DNA of 64,000 bases from Bacillus sp. Bos-x628 (GTDB lineage Bacteria > Bacillota > Bacilli > Bacillales > Bacillaceae): assembly GCF_040500475.1 (NCBI RefSeq), contig NZ_CP159358.1, forward strand, positions 248,001 through 312,000. Reading direction: 5' to 3'. Positions 56,900 through 64,000 of this stretch are shown piece by piece. The notes under the pieces were generated by a model that saw nothing but the letters and a program-made list of their open reading frames with translations, did not search any database and had not been told where the DNA came from. Numbering within the stretch: the stretch's first letter is position 1; each line of letters begins with the position of its first letter. The position numbers were made by a program, and so were the translations under genes.

Positions 56900-57892
56900 A
56901 TGAGTAACATGCGTCATCAAGAATTAGGATTATCAGATGAACAAGCAATTGACATATATAAGACGATGCTTCTTGCGAGAAAAATCGATGAACGGATGTG
57001 GCTGTTAAATCGTTCAGGAAAAATTCCGTTCGTGATTTCTTGCCAAGGACAGGAAGCGCAGCAAGTCGGAGCTGCCTTTGCATTAGATAGAGAACAGGAC
57101 TACTTATTACCTTACTACCGTGACATGGGACTTGTACTTGCGTTTGGAATGACGGCCAAAGATTTGATGATGTCAGGTTTTGCGAAAAAGGATGATCCGA
57201 ACTCAGGTGGAAGACAAATGCCAGGTCATTTTGGGCAAAAATCAAACCGCATTGTGACAGGATCGTCTCCTGTGACGACACAAGTGCCGCATGCAGTTGG
57301 TATTGCACTCGCTGGGAGACTAGAGCAAAAGAACTTTGTCAGCTTTGTCACATTTGGAGAGGGCTCTTCAAACCAAGGTGATTTCCATGAAGGAGCAAAC
57401 TTTGCTGCTGTGCATAAATTGCCCGTCATTTTCATGTGCGAAAATAATAAATATGCGATTTCCGTTCCATATGACAAACAAGTGGCATGTGAACGCATTT
57501 CTGATCGAGCGATTGGTTACGGTATGCCGGGCGTAACAGTGGATGGGAATGATCCGCTTGAAGTATATGCAGCAGTCAAAGAGGCAAGAGACCGTGCGAT
57601 AAGAGGTGAAGGTCCAACATTGATCGAGGCAATTTCCTACCGCTTAACTGCGCATTCAAGTGATGACGATGATTCAAGCTATCGAGAAAAAGAAGAAGTG
57701 CTCGAAGCAAGAAAGAAAGACCCGCTCCTTCAATATGAAACCTACTTAATTGAAGGAAACATCATGACCTCTGATATGAAAGAAGAGATGTCTAAAGAAA
57801 TCATGCAAATTGTAAACGAAGCTACTGATGAAGCGGAAAACGCAGCTTATGCAGATGCAGAAAGTGCGCTTCGTTATGTGTATGCGGAGTAA
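56900..57892 (+). CDS. bkdAA: Branched-chain alpha-keto acid dehydrogenase E1 alpha
   Basis: A 330-residue thiamine-diphosphate-binding subunit. ThDP motif GEGSSNQGDFHEGANFAAVHKLPVIF... ending in ENN, phosphorylation-loop-like YRLTAHSSDDDDSSY, and GRQMPGHFG near the active site. With BkdAB it decarboxylates the keto acids from valine, leucine and isoleucine. The resulting acyl-CoAs prime iso and anteiso fatty acids. Of two adjacent ATGs, 56900 has the better spacing from AAGGAGG. Confidence 0.96.
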   Translation: MSNMRHQELGLSDEQAIDIYKTMLLARKIDERMWLLNRSGKIPFVISCQGQEAQQVGAAFALDREQDYLLPYYRDMGLVLAFGMTAKDLMMSGFAKKDDPNSGGRQMPGHFGQKSNRIVTGSSPVTTQVPHAVGIALAGRLEQKNFVSFVTFGEGSSNQGDFHEGANFAAVHKLPVIFMCENNKYAISVPYDKQVACERISDRAIGYGMPGVTVDGNDPLEVYAAVKEARDRAIRGEGPTLIEAISYRLTAHSSDDDDSSYREKEEVLEARKKDPLLQYETYLIEGNIMTSDMKEEMSKEIMQIVNEATDEAENAAYADAESALRYVYAE

Positions 57893-57905
57893 GGGGGAAG
57901 AAAAA

Positions 57906-58889
57906 GTGCCTGTTATATCATATATAGACGCCATTACACTGGCGATGAAAGAAGAAATGGAACGTGATCCGAAAGTGTTTGTGCTCGGAGAGGATGTTGG
58001 GAAAAAAGGCGGCGTGTTTAAAGCGACATCTGGTCTTTATGAACAATTTGGAGAAGCGCGCGTGATAGATACACCACTTGCAGAATCAGCCATTGCTGGT
58101 GTTGGCATCGGGGCAGCCATGTATGGAATGCGCCCGATTGCAGAAATGCAATTTGCGGATTTTATTATGCCTGCTGTCAACCAAATTATTTCAGAGGCTG
58201 CAAAGATTAGATACCGCTCAAATAATGATTGGAGTTGTCCAATGGTCATCCGTGCACCTTATGGTGGCGGTGTTCATGGTGCGCTGTATCATTCTCAATC
58301 GGTTGAAGCCATTTTTGCAAATCAGCCTGGTTTAAAGATTGTCATGCCTTCTACACCTTATGATGTAAAAGGGCTGCTGAAGGCCGCAGTGCGTGATCCG
58401 GATCCTGTATTGTTCTTTGAACACAAACGTGCATACAGACTCATTAAAGGCGAAGTGCCGGAAGAGGATTATACTCTCCCAATTGGGAAAGCAGATGTGA
58501 AACGTGAAGGGGACGATATCACTGTGATGACGTATGGCTTATGTGTACACTTTGCCATGCAAGCAGCAGATCGTCTTGCGAAGGACGGCATTTCTGCTCA
58601 TATCCTAGATTTACGAACAGTTTACCCGCTTGATCAAGAAGCGATTATCGAAGCGGCATCGAAAACAGGGAAAGTTCTTCTATTAACGGAAGATACAAAA
58701 GAAGGAAGCATTATGAGTGAAGTTGCGGCCATTATTTCGGAACATTGCTTATTTGATTTAGATGCGCCAATTAAACGACTAGCAGGCCCTGATATTCCTG
58801 CAATGCCTTATGCGCCGACAATGGAGAAATTTTTCATGGTTAACCCAGATAAAGTAGAAGCTGAAATGAGAGCGCTAGCTGCATTTTAA
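57906..58889 (+). CDS. bkdAB: Branched-chain alpha-keto acid dehydrogenase E1 beta
   Basis: A 327-residue transketolase-like beta subunit. It has VFVLGEDVGKKGGVFKAT, DTPLAESAIAGVGIGAAMYG, MQFADFIMPAVNQI and RAPYGGGVHGALYHSQS. The GTG at 57906 follows AAGGGGGAAG and yields exactly the B. subtilis length. The longer frame from 57828 is the tail of bkdAA read in another phase. Part of the mitochondrial-type E1 heterotetramer. Confidence 0.96.
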   Translation: MPVISYIDAITLAMKEEMERDPKVFVLGEDVGKKGGVFKATSGLYEQFGEARVIDTPLAESAIAGVGIGAAMYGMRPIAEMQFADFIMPAVNQIISEAAKIRYRSNNDWSCPMVIRAPYGGGVHGALYHSQSVEAIFANQPGLKIVMPSTPYDVKGLLKAAVRDPDPVLFFEHKRAYRLIKGEVPEEDYTLPIGKADVKREGDDITVMTYGLCVHFAMQAADRLAKDGISAHILDLRTVYPLDQEAIIEAASKTGKVLLLTEDTKEGSIMSEVAAIISEHCLFDLDAPIKRLAGPDIPAMPYAPTMEKFFMVNPDKVEAEMRALAAF

Positions 58890-58907
58890 GAAAGAGGAGG
58901 ATTTCAA

Positions 58908-60173
58908 GTGGCTATTGAACAAATGAAAATGCCTCAGCTAGGTGAAAGTGTAACAGAAGGAACCATTAGCAAATGGCTCGTTGCACCTGGCGATCATGTG
59001 AATAAATACGATCCGATTGCAGAAGTGATGACGGATAAAGTAAACGCAGAGGTTCCGTCATCCTTTACGGGGACGATTGCAAAGCTATCGGCTGAAGAAG
59101 GCGATACACTTCAAGTAGGAGAAGTGTTTTGTGAAATTGAAGTAGAAGGCAGCGGGAGCCCACAACAGAGCGCAAAAGAAGAAAGAGTACCTGAACAAAA
59201 AGAATCGGCGGCTGTTGATCAAATAGAGACAGATCAAAGTCAAAAGAAGCGTTATTCCCCAGCAGTACTACGTTTAGCAGAAGAGCATGGAATTGATTTG
59301 TCAACTGTTCAAGGGACAGGAGCAGGCGGACGAATTACAAGAAAAGATTTATTGCAAGTGATAGAAAATGGAGGCACTGAAGAGAAGGCAGCTTCCATGA
59401 CAAATCATACAGACGTTCAAACGGAGCCTGTGCAGTCAACTCAAGAACAAACTGCATCTTCTATCGCGACAATGTCTGGTGACGTCGAGCTACCAGTGAC
59501 ACCGATCAGACAGGCGATTGCAGCAAATATGCTAAGAAGCAAACATGAAATTCCGCATGCATGGACCATGATGGAGGTTGACGTGACAAACCTTGTGTCG
59601 CGAAGAAATCAACTGAAGGACCAGTTTAAAGCAAAAGAAGGGTTTAATTTGACATTCTTTGCGTTCTTTGTAAAAGCTGTGGCACAGGCATTGAAGGAAT
59701 TCCCAGAAATAAATAGCATGTGGGCAGGAGATAAAATTGTCCAAAAGAAAGCTATCAATATATCCATTGCAGTTGCGACAGAGGATGCTCTTTTTGTACC
59801 AGTTATTAAGGATGCTGATGAAAAGACAATTAAAGGCATTGCCAAAGAAATCCATGAGCTGGCAGTCAAAGTTCGCCAAGGTAAGCTAAAGCAGAGTGAT
59901 ATGGAAGGCGGCACGTTCACGGTGAACAACACTGGATCATTTGGTTCTATTCAGTCGATGGGTATTATTAATTATCCTCAAGCGGCGATCTTGCAGGTTG
60001 AGTCCATCGTGAAGCGACCAATGATTGTAAATGGGATGATTGCAGCAAGAGATATGGTCAATCTTTGTTTATCACTGGATCACAGGGTACTCGATGGTCT
60101 TGTATGCGGCCGCTTCCTTCAGAGAGTGAAACAAATTCTTGAAGGAATTGACGAACAAACATCAGTTTATTAA
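58908..60173 (+). CDS. bkdB: Branched-chain keto acid dehydrogenase E2 (lipoamide acyltransferase)
   Basis: A 421-residue E2 core protein. The lipoyl domain (residues 1-78) has the modified Lys in EVMTDKVNAEVPS. A hinge follows, then a subunit-binding domain (RYSPAVLRLAEEHGIDLSTVQGTG, about 120-150), a second hinge, and a catalytic domain (about 190-421) with LSLDHRVLDG. It carries acyl groups to CoA. Its lipoate depends on the LipM pathway (lipM is at 20467). The GTG start lies behind AGAGGAGG. Confidence 0.95.
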   Translation: MAIEQMKMPQLGESVTEGTISKWLVAPGDHVNKYDPIAEVMTDKVNAEVPSSFTGTIAKLSAEEGDTLQVGEVFCEIEVEGSGSPQQSAKEERVPEQKESAAVDQIETDQSQKKRYSPAVLRLAEEHGIDLSTVQGTGAGGRITRKDLLQVIENGGTEEKAASMTNHTDVQTEPVQSTQEQTASSIATMSGDVELPVTPIRQAIAANMLRSKHEIPHAWTMMEVDVTNLVSRRNQLKDQFKAKEGFNLTFFAFFVKAVAQALKEFPEINSMWAGDKIVQKKAINISIAVATEDALFVPVIKDADEKTIKGIAKEIHELAVKVRQGKLKQSDMEGGTFTVNNTGSFGSIQSMGIINYPQAAILQVESIVKRPMIVNGMIAARDMVNLCLSLDHRVLDGLVCGRFLQRVKQILEGIDEQTSVY

Positions 60174-60184
60174 ACGACTTTTCC

Positions 60185-60214
60185 CCCTCCATACGATGAG
60201 AGGGGGATTTTCCA
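60185..60214 (+). terminator. Possible terminator of the bkd operon
   Basis: CCCCCTC pairs with GAGGGGG around ATACGATGA, followed by ATTTTCC. The T-run is short, so read-through into the next small gene is possible. Confidence 0.5.
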
Positions 60215-60238
60215 TCAAAGAGAAAGGAGCGGCAAAGT

Positions 60239-60532
60239 ATGTCGGGATTAGACTTTTTTGCGTTTCTGACAATCGGACTCATGTTTATAACGGCGATTGC
60301 ATTCGCATTTCTACGATATATTTCGAAATCACGCAATCATCCTGAGAAATTATTCCTCTTATTATCCATCGTTTCGTTTATTCAAATGGCGTACTGCTTG
60401 TTCATTGTCGGCGGATTTAAAGGGGCTGCGAATAGCTTTCTAGGCGTCTCGTTGCTGCTTGGCACGCTGTTTGGATATACACTTGAATATTTATACAGAC
60501 GCTGTATCAGAAAAACGCCCGAATCCAAATGA
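60239..60532 (+). CDS. Small membrane protein of unknown function
   Basis: A 97-residue protein with three predicted helices (about residues 5-25, 37-57 and 64-83). Between the first two is the basic loop RYISKSRNHPEK, and the end is charged (YRRCIRKTPESK). AAAGGAG precedes the ATG, and a bidirectional terminator overlaps the end. I do not recognise a family. It occupies the place where B. subtilis has bmr/bmrR between bkdB and bmrU. Its position 66 bases after bkdB with only a weak hairpin between suggests possible co-expression. Confidence 0.7.
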   Translation: MSGLDFFAFLTIGLMFITAIAFAFLRYISKSRNHPEKLFLLLSIVSFIQMAYCLFIVGGFKGAANSFLGVSLLLGTLFGYTLEYLYRRCIRKTPESK

Positions 60533-60548
60533 CTCCGGGCGTTTTTTT
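60511..60548. terminator. Bidirectional terminator between the small membrane gene and bmrU
   Basis: AAAAACGCCCG and CGGGCGTTTTTTT arms form an 11-base stem with a loop near 14 bases; A-rich and T-rich flanks serve both convergent genes. Confidence 0.85.
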
Positions 60549-61440
60549 ATTCTGCTGGAACAATAAAGGTCAGGTGCTGTTTAAGAACTTCAAGATGTGA
60601 GGGTGCTTTCATGTAGACTTCACCATCTGTATCTGCATCCATCTCCGTTTTTGTGAGAATATTGATGTGAGACGCCTGTATGAGGGATAAGTCACCTGTG
60701 AAATCCTCTAGTTCTTCTCGATTCATTGAAAAAATTTCTTTTAAAGCAGAGAAACTTGTGTTTCTGCAAATCAAAATTTCGGCTTTTCCATCATCAATCG
60801 CTGCATTCGGTAAATCGATTTTATTTGTTCCGATGTATTGCCCATTCATGACGAGAACGATGACGGCTTCTTCTTCCCAGTTTTCCTTTTCAGTTTCAAT
60901 CCGAACGTGAAAAGGCTCGGTTTGCTGAAGTGTCCGAATGGCGCTTGTGAAATAACTGATTTTACCGAGCACGGCTTTTTCTTTGTCATTAATATTATTT
61001 GAGGTTTCTGCAATGAGCCCGATTCCCCAGAAGTTTAAAAGGTATCGATCCTCGGCTTTGATCAAGTCAACCTTTTTTTCAGTTCCATCCACGATCATTT
61101 GAGCCGCTTTTTGTATTTGTTGCGTGATTCCAAGTGTTCTAGAGAAATCATTGCACGTCCCTCCCGGCAAAATGGCAACGGCAGGCCTTTTCGTTAAACC
61201 GCCAATTCCATTAATACACTCATGAACGGTTCCATCACCGCCTAATATGATCAACAACTCAATCGTCTCATCAATCGTGCGGCAAAAATGATAGGCATCC
61301 TCAGGCTGTCTAGTAGGTTTAAGAATGAGTTCATCGATATGTAGAGAGAGGAGAGGCACTGTTTGAGCTAGTATTTTTTCAATGTTTTTTTGTCCAGCAT
61401 TTCCATTATAAATGAGCATTGCTTGATTAAATTGTGCCAT
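60547..61440 (-). CDS. bmrU: Diacylglycerol kinase family lipid kinase (BmrU-like)
   Basis: A 297-residue lipid kinase-like protein. The ATP site is LGGDGTVHECINGI (about residue 80) and the phosphate loop is AILPGGTCNDFSRTLG. MNGQYIGTNKIDLPNAAIDDGKAEI is the usual C-terminal domain. In B. subtilis bmrU lies in an operon with the multidrug exporter bmr and regulator bmrR; both are absent here. The substrate is unknown. GAAGGGAGAA precedes the ATG. Confidence 0.85.
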   Translation of the reverse strand: MAQFNQAMLIYNGNAGQKNIEKILAQTVPLLSLHIDELILKPTRQPEDAYHFCRTIDETIELLIILGGDGTVHECINGIGGLTKRPAVAILPGGTCNDFSRTLGITQQIQKAAQMIVDGTEKKVDLIKAEDRYLLNFWGIGLIAETSNNINDKEKAVLGKISYFTSAIRTLQQTEPFHVRIETEKENWEEEAVIVLVMNGQYIGTNKIDLPNAAIDDGKAEILICRNTSFSALKEIFSMNREELEDFTGDLSLIQASHINILTKTEMDADTDGEVYMKAPSHLEVLKQHLTFIVPAE

Positions 61441-61527
61441 GGCGCAGTTCTCCCTTCCAGCTTTTTATTCATCACTTTTCCCCAATTTGGCATCTCATAA
61501 ACGATGGTGCTGAAAAAGACAACACAT

Positions 61528-61556
61528 TTGCCCGTTCCAGCTTTCCTTGATATGAT
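61528..61556 (+). promoter_or_regulatory. Sigma-A promoter of brxB
   Basis: TTGCCC at 61528-61533 and TATGAT at 61551-61556 are separated by 17 bases, 41 bases before the brxB start. Confidence 0.6.
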
Positions 61557-61597
61557 GAAGTAAAATGGTGAAGGATACGTAGAAGGAGTGAAAGGAT

Positions 61598-62035
61598 TTG
61601 AATATTGATTTTAACTTATTTATGAATGATATTGTCAGACAAGCAAGAGAAGAGATCAGGCAAGCAGGTTACACAGAACTTACAACACCTGAAGAAGTGG
61701 ATGAAGCGCTTACTAAAAAAGGAACGGCACTTGTGATGGTGAATTCAGTGTGCGGATGTGCAGGGGGAATAGCAAGACCAGCAGCTAGCTATTCTGTTCA
61801 TTACGATAAGCGCCCAGATCAATTACTGACAGTGTTTGCTGGTCAGGATAAAGAAGCGACTGCGAGAGCACGTGAATACTTCGAGGGCTATCCGCCATCC
61901 TCTCCCTCTTTTGCACTTTTAAAGGATGGGAAGATCATTAAAATGATAGAACGTCATGAAATTGAAGGGCACGAGCCTATGGAAGTGGTCTCGAAACTTC
62001 AGGCGGCTTTCGATGAGCATTGTGAAGAATTTTAA
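61598..62035 (+). CDS. brxB: Bacilliredoxin BrxB (YqiW)
   Basis: A 145-residue DUF1094 thioredoxin-like protein, exactly the B. subtilis YqiW length. The active site is NSVCGCAGG with Cys52 and Cys54. Bacilliredoxins remove bacillithiol from mixed disulphides on proteins after oxidative or hypochlorite stress. The TTG start lies behind AGAAGGAG. Single-gene unit with its own promoter and terminator. Confidence 0.92.
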   Translation: MNIDFNLFMNDIVRQAREEIRQAGYTELTTPEEVDEALTKKGTALVMVNSVCGCAGGIARPAASYSVHYDKRPDQLLTVFAGQDKEATARAREYFEGYPPSSPSFALLKDGKIIKMIERHEIEGHEPMEVVSKLQAAFDEHCEEF

Positions 62036-62068
62036 AGAACCCCTACAATTGTACTAAATAGATGTGAA

Positions 62069-62101
62069 ACAGTCTGGTCTTTAGATCGGACTGTTTTTTT
62101 G
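62069..62101 (+). terminator. Terminator of brxB
   Basis: AACAGTC and GACTGTT arms with a partly paired interior, followed by seven T. Confidence 0.8.
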
Positions 62102-62144
62102 TTTTATATGACATTAGAATCAAAATGATTTTAGCAAAATACTA

Positions 62145-62198
62145 TTGCATCTCAAAAAGAAAGTGTTTAAAATACATTATAGTGAATAAATATTCAAA
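62145..62198 (+). promoter_or_regulatory. artP promoter with ARG box
   Basis: TTGCAT (62145-62150) and TAAAAT (62168-62173), 17 bases apart, make a sigma-A promoter. Directly after it, AGTGAATAAATATTCAAA at 62181-62198 fits the AhrC/ArgR box consensus (CATGAATAAAAATTCAAG type) closely. A site at the transcription start implies repression by arginine-loaded AhrC, which is encoded at 42426-42875. artPQR is a known AhrC target in B. subtilis. Confidence 0.75.
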
Positions 62199-62234
62199 CC
62201 TACACATGAGTTTAAATACTGGGAGGCATTTTAT

Positions 62235-63002
62235 ATGAAAAAGTGGTTATTATTACTTATGACAGTTGGTCTTGCAACTGCACTCGCAGCTTGCGGAACT
62301 TCTTCTAATAATTCAAACGCATCAGGAGATGACAAAACACTCGTGATGGCGACATCAGCAGACTATCCGCCATTTGAATCTAAAGATGGCGATAAAATTG
62401 TCGGTTTTGATGTAGACCTTGCAAAAGCACTTGCGAAAAAAAATGGCTATAAGCTAGAAATTCAAGACATGGACTTTGCGAGCCTTGTATCAGCCCTAAA
62501 AACGAACAAAGCAGACATTGTTCTTGCGGGGATGACACCGACAGAAAAACGTAAAAAACAAGTCGATTTTTCAGACATTTACTACAATGCAACAAACATG
62601 CTCGTAACTAAGAAAGATAGCGGTATTCAATCTGAAAAAGACCTTCAAAACAAAACAGTAGGTGCTCAGTTAGGCTCTATTCAGCTTGATGATGCCAATG
62701 CAATGAAAGATAAATATCACTTGAAAGTAGAAGATCGTAATAAAATTTCTGATTTAGTGCAAGAAATTAAAGCAGGTCGCTTTGATGCAGCGATCATCGA
62801 AGATAAAGTGGCTGCTGGCTATTTGAAAAAAGAAAAAGATTTCCAAGCATTTCAATTAAATAGTTCAAACGAAGGCTCAGCGATTGCATTTAAAAAGAAT
62901 AGCGATTTAACAGCGAAATTTAATCAATCATTAAAAGAAATGAAAAAAAATGGCGAGCTTGATCAATTAATTGAAAAATGGTTTGTGAAAGAAGACAAAT
63001 AA
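62235..63002 (+). CDS. artP: Arginine ABC transporter substrate-binding lipoprotein
   Basis: A 255-residue family 3 solute-binding protein. The lipobox LATALAAC places the lipidated Cys at residue 20. After it come a Ser/Asn-rich linker and the two-lobed domain with ADYPPFESKDGDKIVGFDVDL, DMDFASLVSALKTNKADIVLAGMTPT and AAIIEDKVAAGY. It delivers arginine to ArtQ/ArtR. GGGAGGC precedes the ATG. Confidence 0.94.
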   Translation: MKKWLLLLMTVGLATALAACGTSSNNSNASGDDKTLVMATSADYPPFESKDGDKIVGFDVDLAKALAKKNGYKLEIQDMDFASLVSALKTNKADIVLAGMTPTEKRKKQVDFSDIYYNATNMLVTKKDSGIQSEKDLQNKTVGAQLGSIQLDDANAMKDKYHLKVEDRNKISDLVQEIKAGRFDAAIIEDKVAAGYLKKEKDFQAFQLNSSNEGSAIAFKKNSDLTAKFNQSLKEMKKNGELDQLIEKWFVKEDK

Positions 63003-63055
63003 ACCATCATAAAAGGTCAGCGTCATCTTATTTAAGCTCATGCACAATCACGCTG

Positions 63056-63083
63056 AAAAGTTCAACATGTGTTGAGCTTTTTT
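63056..63083 (+). terminator. Intra-operon attenuator between artP and artQ
   Basis: AAAAG...CAACA pairs with TGTTG...CTTTT around a TG centre, with a T-run. A partial terminator here would let artP be made in excess over the membrane and ATPase subunits, a common layout for binding-protein operons. The function is inferred. Confidence 0.65.
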
Positions 63084-63128
63084 CCTTTTATTTTAATCAT
63101 TGCCTTTTTATGAAGGCAAAAAGGAGAT

Positions 63129-63788
63129 TTGAAAATGAATTTCACAGAAGTTATTCCTCAAATGCCATTTATTTTAGAAGGGTTAAAGGTAACACTCTCA
63201 ATTGTTGTTGTTTCTCTTTTTCTCGGATTTATTCTTGGTGTTTTATTAACCCTATGTAAAATTAGTGTGTTTACACCACTCATTTGGATTGCAGATTTTT
63301 ATACATCGATTTTTCGAGGCACACCACTTGTTCTTCAGCTATTAATTATTTATTTTGGATTACCTCAATTGATTGGTTTTCAAATTGATCAGTACTGGGC
63401 AGCAGTAGCGGCATTTTCATTAAACTCAGCAGCGTATGTATCAGAGATTATTCGTGCAGGCATTAATGCGATTGATAAAGGTCAGAAAGAAGCTGCGATC
63501 GCTCTAGGTGTTCCTTATGCTAAAATGATGAAGGACTTACTGCTTCCACAGGCATTTAAGAATATTTCACCAGCCCTTGTGAACGAAATGATTACACTGA
63601 CAAAAGAATCCGCTATTGTGACCGTCATTGGACTAGGTGATGTCATGAGGCGTGCCTATCAAGCAGGGGCGATTACGTATAGTTATCTCGAACCGCTTAT
63701 TTTTGCCGGTCTCATTTATTATGTTATCGTGCTGATTCTCACCTTTGTCGGCAAAGCGGTGGAAAGGAAGTTAACAATAAATGATTAA
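63129..63788 (+). CDS. artQ: Arginine ABC transporter permease
   Basis: A 219-residue HisMQ-type permease with five to six helices. The EAA loop contacting the ATPase is [22 protein letters not shown] (about residues 139-160). [19 protein letters not shown] is the family signature. The ATG at 63129 is used; AAGGAG lies eight bases before. It overlaps artR by eight bases. Confidence 0.93.
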   Translation: MKMNFTEVIPQMPFILEGLKVTLSIVVVSLFLGFILGVLLTLCKISVFTPLIWIADFYTSIFRGTPLVLQLLIIYFGLPQLIGFQIDQYWAAVAAFSLNSAAYVSEIIRAGINAIDKGQKEAAIALGVPYAKMMKDLLLPQAFKNISPALVNEMITLTKESAIVTVIGLGDVMRRAYQAGAITYSYLEPLIFAGLIYYVIVLILTFVGKAVERKLTIND

Positions 63789-64000
63789 AATAGAAAAGCT
63801 CACAAAATCATTTGGGAAAAATGAAGTATTGAAAGGAATCGACACAACCATTGAAGAGGGACAAGTTGTGGCAGTCATCGGACCGTCTGGTTCAGGAAAA
63901 TCTACGTTCCTTCGCTGCATGAACTTACTTGAGAAACCGACTTCCGGCGTCATTACGATTAAAGATACTGAAATCACTAACCCTAAGACAAATGCATTAA
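63781..64000 (+). CDS. artR: Arginine ABC transporter ATP-binding protein (partial)
   Basis: The first 73 codons of an ABC ATPase, open to the window end. It begins [20 protein letters not shown] and has Walker [10 protein letters not shown] near residue 40, then [14 protein letters not shown]. Signature and Walker B lie beyond position 64000. It starts inside artQ. Confidence 0.92.
   Translation, partial: MIKIEKLTKSFGKNEVLKGIDTTIEEGQVVAVIGPSGSGKSTFLRCMNLLEKPTSGVITIKDTEITNPKTNAL

Noticed and set aside
1..64000. CRISPR arrays, insertion sequences, prophage or toxin-antitoxin modules
   Set aside because: I looked for regularly spaced repeats, transposase-like proteins, integrases and typical small toxin pairs on both strands and found none.

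Overview
The window is chromosomal DNA from a Bacillus of the subtilis clade, most likely the B. pumilus group (pumilus, safensis or altitudinis). Gene order follows the B. subtilis yqgV-to-yqiZ (artR) segment almost gene for gene. Protein lengths mostly equal the B. subtilis ones. The sporulation set (spoIIIAA-AH, spoIVB, spo0A), the competence comG operon and the sinI/sinR pair are all present. The species placement comes from my memory of related proteins and was not computed.

Layout. 0.2-5.1 kb: an MFS transporter, small conserved proteins (yqgV, yqgW, yqgX, yqgY), the stress regulator mgsR behind a sigma-B-type promoter, a tRNA-Gln(UUG), and the stressosome protein rsbRD. 5.2-9.5 kb: the seven-gene comG pseudopilus operon, then yqzE and yqzG. 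9.8-12.7 kb: the biofilm matrix locus. sipW is intact, but tapA and tasA are broken by stops and frameshifts, while the SinR-type operators and sinR/sinI remain. 12.8-19.9 kb: yqhG, the SNF2 helicase yqhH, and the glycine riboswitch driving gcvT-gcvPA-gcvPB. 19.9-27.1 kb: rhodanese, lipM, mntR, patatin-like yqhO, yqhP/Q/R, aroQ, a peptidase and efp. 27.3-32.9 kb: yqhV and the spoIIIA operon. 33.0-42.3 kb: accB-accC-yqhY, nusB-folD-xseA-xseB-ispA-dxs-tlyA. 42.4-47.2 kb: ahrC, recN, spoIVB, spo0A. 47.6-48.8 kb: a rap-phr signalling cassette beside spo0A. 48.9-50.0 kb: a phosphodiesterase and yqzF. 50.1-60.2 kb: bkdR and the sigma-54-driven ptb-bcd-buk-lpdV-bkdAA-bkdAB-bkdB operon. 60.2-64.0 kb: a small membrane protein, a bmrU-like lipid kinase, the bacilliredoxin brxB, and the arginine transporter artPQR (artR cut by the window end).

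How the genes connect. The window holds several decision regulators of post-exponential life: Spo0A, SinR/SinI, a Rap-Phr pair, RsbRD/MgsR for general stress, and the ComG DNA-uptake machine. AhrC is encoded here, and a good ARG box lies in front of artP. BkdR and its sigma-54 target promoter are both here and share a TGCAA-N4-TTGCA palindrome. Glycine cleavage sits next to the octanoyltransferase LipM, and the branched-chain dehydrogenase also needs lipoate.

Most notable observations: (1) decay of both matrix-protein genes around an intact dedicated signal peptidase; (2) a Rap-Phr cassette next to spo0A, with a predicted IRAIT peptide; (3) spoIIIAD has no canonical start codon at its conserved N-terminus; (4) a multibranched candidate RNA downstream of yqgV; (5) the shared palindrome at the bkdR and ptb promoters. 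I found no CRISPR array, insertion sequence, prophage or wholly unknown multigene system.
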